Origin: CAXXOK01 sp963675365
GTDB taxonomy: Bacteria > Bacillota > Clostridia > Christensenellales > Aristaeellaceae
NCBI GenBank assembly: GCA_963675365.2
Contig: CAXXVA010000001.1
Location: forward strand, 1 to 64,000
Length of the DNA: 64,000 nucleotides
Reading direction: 5' to 3'
Below are positions 50,253 through 58,963 of the stretch, piece after piece (the first letter of the stretch is position 1; each line of letters starts with the position of its first letter). The position numbers and the translations under genes are program-made. The notes below the pieces were generated by a model. The model was not told the DNA's origin. It did no database searches and saw nothing but the letters and a program-made list of their open reading frames with translations.

Positions 50253-51632
50253 CTACACCTCGTGCTCAATATCGCCGCGTGCGCGCAGCATCTGGAGAAG
50301 CTTTTCGTAGACCTCTTCGTCAATCTTGAACTTTTTCATGTACACGATATAGCCAAGCAATATCGCCGTCAGCGGCAGGATGAGCATTGCGATCTTCATC
50401 ACGAGCACGCCCTGCGCCGTCACGTCGGCCGCCGACTGCGCCTCGTTGATGCCTGAAAGTATCAGCGTCAAGCCCACGACGCCGCTTGCGATCGCCCCGC
50501 CGATTTTATTGATGAACGGCTGCACGGAAAACGTTATGCTTTCGTTGCGTTTGCCGAGTTTCCACTGGCCGTACTCGATGGAATCGGTCAGGAACATCAG
50601 CATCAGCATTTCGATGAACGCCTGCCCCACAAAAATCAAAATGCCCGCGACGCCAATCCACGCCATATCCATCGGCGCGATAAAAAACAACAGATATCCG
50701 GCGACAACCAGCATGGTCGCGGCGGAGTAAAGCTTGCGGCGCGTAAACAGCGTGCGCACTTTGGTGAAAACCGCAAGCGCCAGGATCTGCGATACGCCAA
50801 GTACCAGCGCGAAAACCGCGTACATGTCATCGTTGCCGAAGGCATATTTGAAAAAATACACACCGAACGACGCCGTGGTTACGTACCCGATCATAAACAG
50901 CGACAGCGAAACCGCCACCCACATTAGCTGATCGTTTTTTAAAAGAACATGGAACATGCCTTTGAGCGTAGTTTTTTCCTCCTGCCGGAAATACCCCTTA
51001 CGCTCCTTCACGCCAAACAGGGCAAACAAAAGAAAACCGAGCATGACCAGGGTAATGAGTACCGCGAACAAAAACCAGCCCTCTTTTTGACTGCCGACCG
51101 CGCCGGACAGCGCGTTGGTCAGGGGAACAATGCCAACGACCACCGCGAACATCCCGATATTGGCGCAGATGCGCGCAAACGAGCCGATCTTTTCGCGAAC
51201 CCGCTGGTCGGTTGTCAGCGACGGCATCATCGACCAGTAGGCGATGTCGTTCAGTCCGTAAAAAATGTCCCAGGCTACATAAAACACACCGAACATCACG
51301 ATGTACATCGTGCCGGTAAGCCCCAGATCGGTAAACATCAGCACCATGCTGACCCCGCCGAGCACACCGCCGAGCAGTATCCACGGCTTGAACTTGCCGA
51401 AACGGGACTTGGTGTTGTCCACGATCAGCCCCATCAGCGGATCGTTGAACGCGTCGAAGGTTCTGAGGATGAACAAGAGCACCGTCATCACTGCGAGGGT
51501 CGCGTCGGACACGATGCGCACCTCGGTGATGTAGAATAAAATATACATGCTGACCATGGTGTAGAACATGTCCCGTCCGATGGTGCCAAGGCCGAAGAAA
51601 AGCCGGTTCTTGCCGTCGATACTTTGTTTCAT
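50253..51632 (-). CDS. GPH-family (MelB-like) sugar:cation symporter
   Basis: 459 residues, twelve predicted membrane helices. FGLGTIGRDMFYTMVSMYILFY at the start, DAFNDPLMGLIVDNTKSRFGKFKPW (GPH signature, split around residues 63-90) and YGLNDIAYWSMMPSLT are typical. Imports galactosides, glucosides or pentosides with Na+ or H+. Start overlaps the GH36 stop by four bases; last gene of the operon. Confidence 0.93.
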   Translation of the reverse strand: MKQSIDGKNRLFFGLGTIGRDMFYTMVSMYILFYITEVRIVSDATLAVMTVLLFILRTFDAFNDPLMGLIVDNTKSRFGKFKPWILLGGVLGGVSMVLMFTDLGLTGTMYIVMFGVFYVAWDIFYGLNDIAYWSMMPSLTTDQRVREKIGSFARICANIGMFAVVVGIVPLTNALSGAVGSQKEGWFLFAVLITLVMLGFLLFALFGVKERKGYFRQEEKTTLKGMFHVLLKNDQLMWVAVSLSLFMIGYVTTASFGVYFFKYAFGNDDMYAVFALVLGVSQILALAVFTKVRTLFTRRKLYSAATMLVVAGYLLFFIAPMDMAWIGVAGILIFVGQAFIEMLMLMFLTDSIEYGQWKLGKRNESITFSVQPFINKIGGAIASGVVGLTLILSGINEAQSAADVTAQGVLVMKIAMLILPLTAILLGYIVYMKKFKIDEEVYEKLLQMLRARGDIEHEV

Positions 51633-53971
51633 GCGCTGGTCTCCTGTTCCGCCTGCAAGGTATAAAGGTTGGACCCGTAATCCAAAAGCAGGCGCAGTTT
51701 TGCGTTATACCCCGTGCCGGTAAACTGTGTGTTGAGCTGCACGCCGTGCGCCAGAAGCCTCCCGTCGGCGCGGTAGCTTTCCACGTTATCTTTCAAAGCG
51801 TACAGACGGTTGAGTTTGGAAAACACAAACCCGTCGGCGCGCAGCCGCACCGGCAGCGCGTGCGATACCAGGCTGCCAAAGCGCCGGATGAACACGCGCT
51901 GGGGTACAGTCTCCACACGATAGCGCCGCTGCGGCAAAAGACCGTTCACCTTCAGCCGGTCAAACTTCGCGGAAGGATCGAACCGCGTCTGGAAAAACCC
52001 TGCGACGCCGCTTGTCTGTTCTTCGTTCACGCAATGCCAGGCGACCTGGTTATCCCGGTCCGCGTCCCCGCGGTAAAACGTGCCGAATTGCAATACCTTC
52101 CGGTGCCGCTTGTAAAACGCGATCTGGCGTTTAACCTCCCTGCGCTCCATCAGCGAAAGCGTCCGCACGTCCATCTCGTATCCCAGGCAGCCGAACGCCG
52201 CCACGTTGAAGCGCGTGGCAAGCGGCGTTTCCCTGACCGTTTGGTGGTGCGGCGCGGCGGAGACGTGCGCCCCCATGCACGACGGCGGATACAGGCAGCT
52301 TAAACCGCCCTGGATGCGAAGGCGCTCGACGGGATCCGTGTCGTCGGACGTCCAGATCTGCGGTGAAAAGCACAGCATGCCCAGGTCAAAGCGGTTTCCG
52401 CCGGATGCGCAGCTTTCCAGCAGAATGTGCGGACGCGGGCGGAAAATACGCTTGAGCACATCATACAGCCCCAGAATGTAGCGGTGAAAAAACTCGCCCT
52501 GATTTTTCACGCAGGGCGAATAACAGTCGGTCATATGGCGGTTGTAATCCCACTTGACATAATCCACCTTGCAGGTATCCAGGATTTCGGACACATGCTT
52601 TACGATATAGTCGCGCACGGCGGGATTGCACAGATCGAGCACCAGCTGGCTGCGCCCCAGCGCCGGCGTTTTGGCCCTGATCTGCACCGCGTACTCGGGG
52701 TGCGCGCGGTACAGGTCGCTGTCAGGGTTGATCATCTCCGGCTCGAACCACAGCCCGAACTTGAGCCCCGTTTTGTGCACGCTCTCCGCGAGGTCCAAAA
52801 GCCCCTTGGGGAGCTTTTTTTCGTTCACGGTATAATCGCCGAGGCCCCGCTTGTCGTCATCCCGCTGCCCAAACCACCCGTCGTCCAGCACGAACAGCTC
52901 CGCGCCCAAGCGTTTGGCTGAGCGCGCAAGCCCCAGAAGCTTGCGGCGGTTGAAATCGAAATAAAACGCCTCCCAACTGTTGACGAGCACGGGGCGCTCC
53001 TTTCCCTTCCAGTCGCCGCGCACGACGTGTTCGTTCACGAAGCTGTGAAAATGCCGCGACAGGCCGTTGAAGCCGGTTTCGGAGTAGCTCATCACGGCCT
53101 CAGGCGTTTCAAAACGTTCGCCTTTTTTTAGCTGCCATTCAAAACAGTGCGGATTGATCCCCAAATTCACGCGCACAAGCTCCTGCGCGCTCAGTTCCAC
53201 CGCGCCGTAGTGGTTGCCGGAATACAGGATGTTGAAACCGTAGACGTCGCCCACGTTCTCCCGCGCGTCGGCCGAAGCCAGCAGAAACCCCGGGTTATGC
53301 CGGTGGGAGCTGTCGCCGGTCGTAGACGAGTTCACGGTCAGCCCGAAGGTCACGGGCCGCGTATGCTTCCGCCCCTCTGCGATCCAGCTCCCATCGAAGG
53401 TCACCATGTGGAAGCCGTCGTTGGGCATATCAAGCATCAGGCTCATCATGCGGCGGATCGTGAGCGGCTTTTTATTTTCGTTGCGCAGCACCGCGCGGCG
53501 GGTGATGACGTCCGTTTCGTAAAACACGGTATAGTAAAGGTCGAGATAGACCGAGTTGCTCTCGTCAAGCATGGAAACGATCAGGGTCTGCGCGTCTTCC
53601 CCTTCGGCGGTGGGAAGCTTGTCCATGGGTACGCAGCCGTCATGCACGGTATGGCCCTGGCAACGGAAATCCGCCGTGAAGCTTTCGTCCGGCATTTTGA
53701 TCTCGGCGGGCGTGTCGCGGTAGTCCCCCTTGCCGACTCCCGACCATTCCAGGCACAGCGTATCCAAACAATAGGTATCGTCGTCCTTGGCATAGACAAC
53801 CGAATCGCCAACGGGCATTACTCGCTTAACCAGAAGCGGATCCAGCTCCTGGTTGTCGGGCAGGCGGCTGCCGTAATACACATGCTCCAGGTGGCCGTAC
53901 TTGGTGATACGGAACCAGTAGCTGGTCGATTTGGTGTTCAATTGAAATTCGCCGTTCTGCGCATAGATCAT
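51629..53971 (-). CDS. Alpha-galactosidase, GH36
   Basis: 780 residues. N-terminal beta-supersandwich, then the barrel with FVLDDGWFGQRDDDKRGLGD, GLWFEPEMINPDSDLY, nucleophile Asp in VDYVKWDYNRH and acid/base Asp in WTSDDTDPVERL; CASGGNRFD binds the galactose. No signal peptide, so it works on imported melibiose/raffinose-type sugars. Overlaps the GH13 gene upstream and the symporter gene downstream by four bases each. Confidence 0.95.
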   Translation of the reverse strand: MIYAQNGEFQLNTKSTSYWFRITKYGHLEHVYYGSRLPDNQELDPLLVKRVMPVGDSVVYAKDDDTYCLDTLCLEWSGVGKGDYRDTPAEIKMPDESFTADFRCQGHTVHDGCVPMDKLPTAEGEDAQTLIVSMLDESNSVYLDLYYTVFYETDVITRRAVLRNENKKPLTIRRMMSLMLDMPNDGFHMVTFDGSWIAEGRKHTRPVTFGLTVNSSTTGDSSHRHNPGFLLASADARENVGDVYGFNILYSGNHYGAVELSAQELVRVNLGINPHCFEWQLKKGERFETPEAVMSYSETGFNGLSRHFHSFVNEHVVRGDWKGKERPVLVNSWEAFYFDFNRRKLLGLARSAKRLGAELFVLDDGWFGQRDDDKRGLGDYTVNEKKLPKGLLDLAESVHKTGLKFGLWFEPEMINPDSDLYRAHPEYAVQIRAKTPALGRSQLVLDLCNPAVRDYIVKHVSEILDTCKVDYVKWDYNRHMTDCYSPCVKNQGEFFHRYILGLYDVLKRIFRPRPHILLESCASGGNRFDLGMLCFSPQIWTSDDTDPVERLRIQGGLSCLYPPSCMGAHVSAAPHHQTVRETPLATRFNVAAFGCLGYEMDVRTLSLMERREVKRQIAFYKRHRKVLQFGTFYRGDADRDNQVAWHCVNEEQTSGVAGFFQTRFDPSAKFDRLKVNGLLPQRRYRVETVPQRVFIRRFGSLVSHALPVRLRADGFVFSKLNRLYALKDNVESYRADGRLLAHGVQLNTQFTGTGYNAKLRLLLDYGSNLYTLQAEQETSA

Positions 53972-55590
53972 AAACCGGTCTCCCTGAGCACGACGGCTTC
54001 GTAAGGCTCCAGAACGCCGTCAAACTCCGTTTTTTCGTAGTTGTCCATCAAAACGTCGCCGCGGGCCTTCACATGCTGCCTGCGTTGGGAAAAGCTCAGG
54101 ATAACCGTAAGTTTTTCCCCGTCAAGCTCCCGGCGGTATGCCATCATCCGTCTGCGGGCATACAGCGGCTTGAACGTTCCGTATTTCAGGATTTCATTTC
54201 CCGCGCGCAGGCCGATCAGCCTGCGGTAGTAGTTGAGCACCGACGCGGGATCGGCATCCTCCGCCTCATAGTTGATATGCGTATAGTTCGCGGTCACCGG
54301 CAGCCACGGCGTGCCGGCGGTGAATCCCGCGTTTTTCTCCGCCGACCACTGCACAGGCGTACGTGTATTGTCGCGCGAGGCCATGAGAATCCACTTCCAG
54401 CGCAGAAACTTGGGGATGTGGAACGAGCGCATCAGGGCGTCGATGTTGCGGCTTTCGACGTCGTTCAGCTCGTCGATGGACTTGAACCCCGCGTTCGTCA
54501 TGCCCAGTTCCTGTCCCTCGTAAATGTAGGGCGTGCCGCGCAGCGTAAGCTCCAGCGTCGCAAGCATTTTCGCGCTTTGGGACCAGAATTTCCCGTCGTT
54601 TCCGTAATGGGATACGATGCGGGGCTGATCGTGGCTTTCCAGATACAGGGCGTTCCAATCAAGCTGCGTCTGCCACTGCGTATAGACGTCCAACAGCCGC
54701 TTGGCGCTGAAAGGCCTGGGCATATAACGCGCCACCCGACGGTCGACCTCCAGGTGGTTGAAGTAGATCAGCATGTCAAGCTCATGGTTCTTGGGGTCGC
54801 AGAGCCGTTTGGCTTCCTCGATTTCCACAAACGCGCACTCGCCAACGGTAAAGCAGTCAAACTTATCCAGAACGTCTCTGCGAAGCTCCCGCAGGATCTC
54901 GTGGTTTTGCTCCTGCGATTTGTAATGCTCCAGCCCGCATACGGCGGCGCGCGGCTTGCCGTCGGCAAACGACGCTTTGTACAGCACGTTGATCACATCG
55001 CAGCGGAAACCCGCCGCGCCGCGCGTAAGCCAGAAGCGCATGATATCCTTCACTTCCGCCATGATACGCGGATTACGCCAGTTCAGGTCCGGCTGTTTTT
55101 TATCAAACAGGTGCAGGTAGTATTCCCCGCGTTTTTCATCCCAGGTCCACACCGAGCCCATGAAAAAGCTCGTCCAGTTGTTGGGCGGGCTTCCATCCGC
55201 TTTGGCAGGCTTCCAGATGTAATAATCGGTGTACGGTTCGATGCGGTCGCGGCTTTTTTGAAACCACTCGTGTTCGTCCGACGAATGGTTGATGACCAAA
55301 TCCATAATCACGCGGATATCCCGCTGTTTCGCTTCGGCAAACAGGCGGTCCATGTCATCGAGCGTTCCGAATTTGGGATCGATATCTTTGTAATCGCTGA
55401 TGTCGTAGCCGTTATCGGCGTCCGGCGAGCGGTAGACAGGCGACAGCCAAATCACGCCGACGCCGAGTTTTTTCAGTTCGTCCAGCCGGGAGATGATGCC
55501 CGGGATATCGCCGATCCCGTCGCCGTTTGAATCCTGAAAGCTTCTGGGATAGATCTGGTAAACGACTCTGTCCTTCCACCACTGTGCCAT
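53968..55590 (-). CDS. Alpha-glucosidase / oligo-1,6-glucosidase, GH13
   Basis: 540 residues. WWKDRVVYQIYPRSFQDSNGDG at the start; conserved regions DLVINHSS, GFRCDVINVL (nucleophile Asp), FTVGECAFVE (acid/base Glu) and ESHDQPR. The V in GFRCDVIN fits enzymes acting on alpha-1,6 or sucrose-type bonds. Cytoplasmic. GGGGAG precedes the ATG. It can release glucose from isomaltose or sucrose units produced with GH36. Confidence 0.93.
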   Translation of the reverse strand: MAQWWKDRVVYQIYPRSFQDSNGDGIGDIPGIISRLDELKKLGVGVIWLSPVYRSPDADNGYDISDYKDIDPKFGTLDDMDRLFAEAKQRDIRVIMDLVINHSSDEHEWFQKSRDRIEPYTDYYIWKPAKADGSPPNNWTSFFMGSVWTWDEKRGEYYLHLFDKKQPDLNWRNPRIMAEVKDIMRFWLTRGAAGFRCDVINVLYKASFADGKPRAAVCGLEHYKSQEQNHEILRELRRDVLDKFDCFTVGECAFVEIEEAKRLCDPKNHELDMLIYFNHLEVDRRVARYMPRPFSAKRLLDVYTQWQTQLDWNALYLESHDQPRIVSHYGNDGKFWSQSAKMLATLELTLRGTPYIYEGQELGMTNAGFKSIDELNDVESRNIDALMRSFHIPKFLRWKWILMASRDNTRTPVQWSAEKNAGFTAGTPWLPVTANYTHINYEAEDADPASVLNYYRRLIGLRAGNEILKYGTFKPLYARRRMMAYRRELDGEKLTVILSFSQRRQHVKARGDVLMDNYEKTEFDGVLEPYEAVVLRETGL

Positions 55591-55601
55591 ACGGTACTCC
55601 C

Positions 55602-56897
55602 CTATTTCGCGTTGACGGGATACTGCTGCGGCTCTACGAACTGCCCGTACATCTCCTCGGTCACGCCTCCGTTTTGAATGATCTGCGAAAAGAACTCCCC
55701 GGAACGCTTGATCGTGCGTTTCTGGGTTTTATAATCTACGTGCACCAGGCCGAAGCGCGCGCTTTCGCCCTCCAGCCATTCAAAGTTATCCGTAAAGCAC
55801 CAGTGATAGTAACGCTGTACGGGCAGGCCGGACTTCACGAGCGCCTGCAGGTGATCATAGAGGTAGCGGGCACGGAAGGCGTCCTGATTGTCGCAGGCGC
55901 CGTTTTCGGTGATGTAGATGGGAAGCGGGCGCAGGGCGTACAGCTTGCGCAGACAGTCCACGATCCCCTGCGGGTACACCTCCCAGTTCAGGTCGTTCAC
56001 CGGCGCGCCCTTGCGCGTACCGCTTTGAAACCCCGATACCGTGGTGCGGTTATAATAATTGAGCGCGATAAAATCCCAATACAGGCCTTTTTTCACCTTC
56101 CCCAGATTGCGGATCGGCCAGCGGAATTTGCCTAAAATCATCGCGCCGGCGATCGCAGACTGGTAAAAGCGGTCCGTAAGGTACGAAACCAAACGGTGCC
56201 TGAATTTGTGTGGGTTTTCGGGCTCGAACACATGCATGTTCATGGCAAAACTCACGCGGGTTCCGGCCGTGCCCATGCCCTTTTGCAGCGCGTGGATGAG
56301 CTGATATGCCTGCACGTGCGCCACCGTAAGCACCGACATCACCCGCATGGTTTTGAAAAAGCTTTTCCTGCCGGGCGGCCACTCGCCCGCGTAGTACCCC
56401 AGAATCGCGTAAACGTTGGGTTCGTTGATCGTCAGGTATTCGGTCACGTCCGTGCCGAACGCCTGTACCATTTTGGTGACGAAACGCAGGAAATACTGCA
56501 CGTTCTTGCGTTTTTCAAACGCGCCCATGTCTTCAAACCACATCGGGTTGGTAAAGTGGTGCAGGGTGACAAGCGGCTTGATGTTATGCGCGTTCAGCCA
56601 GCGGACTTCTTCCACGTAGCGGTCGATCGCGCGCTGATCGAACACGCCTTCCATCGGCTCGACCCGCGCCCACTCCACGCCGATGCGCGTGATCTGCAGG
56701 CCCATATCGGCCATGAGCTGATCGTCCTCCCGCCAGCGTTCCCAGTGGCCGTTGGCGCGGGCGGGCGTGGAACCGTCCTTGATGTGTCCGCGGCGCGCCC
56801 AATCCATCCAGCTGTGGTTGAGTTCCCCGCCTTCGATCTGCGTGGCCGCGCTTGCCGCGCCGAGCTCCAGCCCGTCCCTGAGCGTAAATGAAGACAT
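55602..56897 (-). CDS. Beta-glucosidase/6-phospho-beta-glucosidase-like, GH1
   Basis: 431 residues. Acid/base Glu in LTINEPNVYAILGYY, nucleophile Glu in YITENGACDNQ, and GGELNHSWMDWARRG near the N-terminus. The frame is open to 56933 but GGAGG lies 8 bases before the ATG at 56897. The C-terminal WCFTDNFEWLEGES loop with a glutamate-tryptophan suggests unphosphorylated glycosides rather than 6-phospho sugars. First gene of the operon, 11 bp before GH13. Confidence 0.93.
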   Translation of the reverse strand: MSSFTLRDGLELGAASAATQIEGGELNHSWMDWARRGHIKDGSTPARANGHWERWREDDQLMADMGLQITRIGVEWARVEPMEGVFDQRAIDRYVEEVRWLNAHNIKPLVTLHHFTNPMWFEDMGAFEKRKNVQYFLRFVTKMVQAFGTDVTEYLTINEPNVYAILGYYAGEWPPGRKSFFKTMRVMSVLTVAHVQAYQLIHALQKGMGTAGTRVSFAMNMHVFEPENPHKFRHRLVSYLTDRFYQSAIAGAMILGKFRWPIRNLGKVKKGLYWDFIALNYYNRTTVSGFQSGTRKGAPVNDLNWEVYPQGIVDCLRKLYALRPLPIYITENGACDNQDAFRARYLYDHLQALVKSGLPVQRYYHWCFTDNFEWLEGESARFGLVHVDYKTQKRTIKRSGEFFSQIIQNGGVTEEMYGQFVEPQQYPVNAK

Positions 56898-56933
56898 GAC
56901 CTGCGCCTCCCGGTATTGTGTTGCTGTGAGCAC

Positions 56934-56942
56934 ATTATAGCA
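56934..56942 (-). promoter_or_regulatory. Extended -10 promoter of the glycosidase operon
   Basis: Minus strand TGCTATAAT, no clear -35. Start near 56927, about 30 nt before the GH1 ATG. Confidence 0.6.
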
Positions 56943-56970
56943 TAGGTCGCTTGCAGCGTGAAGGGACGCC

Positions 56971-56984
56971 CGTCAATATTGACG
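56971..56984. promoter_or_regulatory. 14-bp perfect palindrome upstream of the glycosidase operon
   Basis: CGTCAATATTGACG, 29 bp upstream of the extended -10 box, roughly -44 to -57 from the start. The position suits an activator or a cooperative repressor. No regulator gene is encoded in the operon. Confidence 0.55.
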
Positions 56985-56993
56985 CGACAGCAG

Positions 56994-57022
56994 AAAAACC
57001 CCGCTGCCGCAAGGCAGCGGGG
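56994..57022 (-). terminator. Terminator of pstS
   Basis: 10-bp stem CCCCGCTGCC/GGCAGCGGGG with GCAA loop, followed on the minus strand by TTTTT. Confidence 0.93.
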
Positions 57023-57047
57023 CCAAAGTTTGCGTTTAGATCCGGGA

Positions 57048-57881
57048 TTATTCCATCACGTCGGCCCAATCGGTGGTTTCGCCGATGAAGATGTTCTTGA
57101 TCTGCTCCATGGTCAGGCTCATGACTTCGTTTTCGTTGTTCACGACCACGGCGATGCCGTCCATCGCGATAACATAGGGGGTAAGCTGCTCAAGTTCGCT
57201 GTCTTTGAGCTCACGGCTGGCCATGCCCACGTCGAAGGTGCCGTCGATGGCGCCGGTCATGCCGACGGTCGAGCCGCCGCCCTGAACCTCGACGTCAACC
57301 TTGCCGCCCTTGAGGGCTTCGTAGGCTTCTTCGAACTTCTGCATCAGGGGATACACGGAGGTGGAGCCGCCCACGGTGATTTTGCCTTCCACGTCGGCGG
57401 AGGTGTAGTCCTGATAGCCCTGGGAGATGTAGCCCTCTTCCATCACGAGCGCCTGCGCTTCTTCGGAGAAGATCCAGGCGATGAAATCGGCAACCAGCGG
57501 GCTGACGTCGCCCTTGGTGGCGATGTTGAACGGACGGGCAAGCACGTACGAACCATCTAAAATGTTCTCAACGGTGGCGTCCACGCCCTCAACCTGCACG
57601 GCCTTGACGGTATCGTTCAGGGAGCCCAGGGAGATGTAGCCGATCGCGGTGGGGGTGCTTTCCACGGTGGTGATCACGGCCGCGGTGCCGCTTTCGATGA
57701 TTGCTTCGATATAGGTCTGGTCGCCGGCTTCTTTGGTTTCCACGCCGGTCAGTTCCACGAACGCGCCGCGGGTGCCGCTGCCTTCTTCACGGCTGATGAC
57801 GATGATTTCGCTTGCCGCGAAAGCGGAAACAACGGACAGTACCATAACGAGGGCCAGGAGAATGCCTACAAATTTCTTCAT
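57048..57881 (-). CDS. pstS: Phosphate-binding protein PstS with permuted lobe order
   Basis: 277 residues with a signal peptide (about 1-22, no lipobox cysteine). All usual PstS motifs are present but in swapped order: SREEGSGTRGAF (30-41), AIGYISLGSLND (79-90), ARPFNIATKG (115-124) and the helix ending VMEEGY come first, then GGSTSVYPLM (171-180), QGGGSTVGMTG (200-210), GMASRELKDSE (219-229), DGIAVVVN (241-248) and LTMEQIKNIF-GE (256-268). In standard PstS the second set precedes the first. This is a circular permutation, with the old termini joined near 156-168. Divergent from pstCAB. Confidence 0.92.
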   Translation of the reverse strand: MKKFVGILLALVMVLSVVSAFAASEIIVISREEGSGTRGAFVELTGVETKEAGDQTYIEAIIESGTAAVITTVESTPTAIGYISLGSLNDTVKAVQVEGVDATVENILDGSYVLARPFNIATKGDVSPLVADFIAWIFSEEAQALVMEEGYISQGYQDYTSADVEGKITVGGSTSVYPLMQKFEEAYEALKGGKVDVEVQGGGSTVGMTGAIDGTFDVGMASRELKDSELEQLTPYVIAMDGIAVVVNNENEVMSLTMEQIKNIFIGETTDWADVME

Positions 57882-57988
57882 TTTCTTCCATTCCTTTCAA
57901 ATTCGTCCTCTCGGATTTACGATGTCATTGTAAGGCGGCAATGTTAAGCGTAAATGCTGTCAGCGTAAAGCTTATGTAAAATCAAATC

Positions 57989-58031
57989 TGTTACGATCTT
58001 GTTACAATATTCGATTTTACACGGATTTTAC
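57989..58031 (+). promoter_or_regulatory. Candidate Pho box repeats in the pstS/pstC divergent region
   Basis: TGTTAC at 57989 and 58000, and TTTTAC at 58015 and 58026: two direct-repeat pairs, each with an 11-bp period, as expected for OmpR-type PhoB/PhoP dimers. A further repeat, GCGTAAA, occurs twice 15 bp apart nearer pstS. The likely pstC -10 is TATAGT at 58078-58083 with a poor -35, consistent with activator dependence. The whole 57882-58114 spacer has no gene. Confidence 0.6.
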
Positions 58032-58114
58032 ATTGGCCGTACTTAACCATAACATCACAATACTATTCTTACATTTGTATAGTGGTATTGCAGCCGGCGA
58101 AAGGAAAGTGGCGG

Positions 58115-58963
58115 ATGAAATTAAACGAAAAAGCAATGCGCTGGGTCTTCATGGCGGCGGCCTTCGTGTGCGTGGCCGCGGTGCTGTTGATCTGCGTTTA
58201 CCTATTTATGACGGGCATCCCCTTCTTCAGCAAAGTCAACATTTTCGAGTTCCTCTCCGGCACGACGTGGAAACCCCTGCAGGACGTCTTCGGCATTCTG
58301 CCGATGATCGTGGGCAGCATCTACGTAACGGCCGGCGCTATTATTCTGGGCGGCCCGATCGGCATCCTGGGCGGCGTTTACATGGCAAGGTTCTCCACGA
58401 AGCCCTTCATGAAGTTTTTACAGCCGATGATCGCGCTGATGGCGGGCATCCCGTCGGTGGTTTACGGGTTCTTCGGCATCCGCACGCTGGTACCGTTTGT
58501 GCGCAACACCTTCGGCGGCACAGGCTTCAGTATCTTAACAGCGTCGCTGCTTTTGGCGATGATGATCCTGCCGACGATCATCCAGCTCACCTACTCGTCC
58601 GTCAAGGCCGTGCCGGAAAGCTACTTTGAAGGCAGTCTCGCCCTTGGCACCTCCGAGGAACGCAGCGTGTTCCGCGCGGTGCTCCCGGCGGCAAAAAGCG
58701 GCATCATGGCCGCGCTGGTGCTCGGCATCGGCCGCGCCATCGGCGAAACGATGGCCGTGGTGATGGTCGCGGGCAACCAAGCCAGGATGCCCGCCGGGAT
58801 TTTAAAAGGCATCCGGACGCTGACGACCAACATCGTCACCGAAATGGGCTACGCCGCCGACCTGCACCGCGAAGCGCTGATCGCGACCGGCGTGGTGCTG
58901 TTCGTCTTCATCTTATTGATTAACCTGATATTTTCAGTATTGAACAGGAGGACGGAATCATGA
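58115..58963 (+). CDS. pstC: Phosphate ABC transporter permease PstC
   Basis: 282 residues with six predicted helices. KPLQDVFGILPMIVGSIYVT, AGIPSVVYGFFGI, and the EAA loop ALGTSEERSVFRAVLPAAKSG are present. Start at 58115 lies 9 bases after AAAGGA; the frame open to 58082 has no such site. Overlaps pstA by four bases. Confidence 0.96.
   Translation: MKLNEKAMRWVFMAAAFVCVAAVLLICVYLFMTGIPFFSKVNIFEFLSGTTWKPLQDVFGILPMIVGSIYVTAGAIILGGPIGILGGVYMARFSTKPFMKFLQPMIALMAGIPSVVYGFFGIRTLVPFVRNTFGGTGFSILTASLLLAMMILPTIIQLTYSSVKAVPESYFEGSLALGTSEERSVFRAVLPAAKSGIMAALVLGIGRAIGETMAVVMVAGNQARMPAGILKGIRTLTTNIVTEMGYAADLHREALIATGVVLFVFILLINLIFSVLNRRTES

Noticed and set aside
54073..55530. 485-codon open frame opposite the GH13 gene
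   Set aside because: Antisense to a gene with all GH13 motifs; no start signal.
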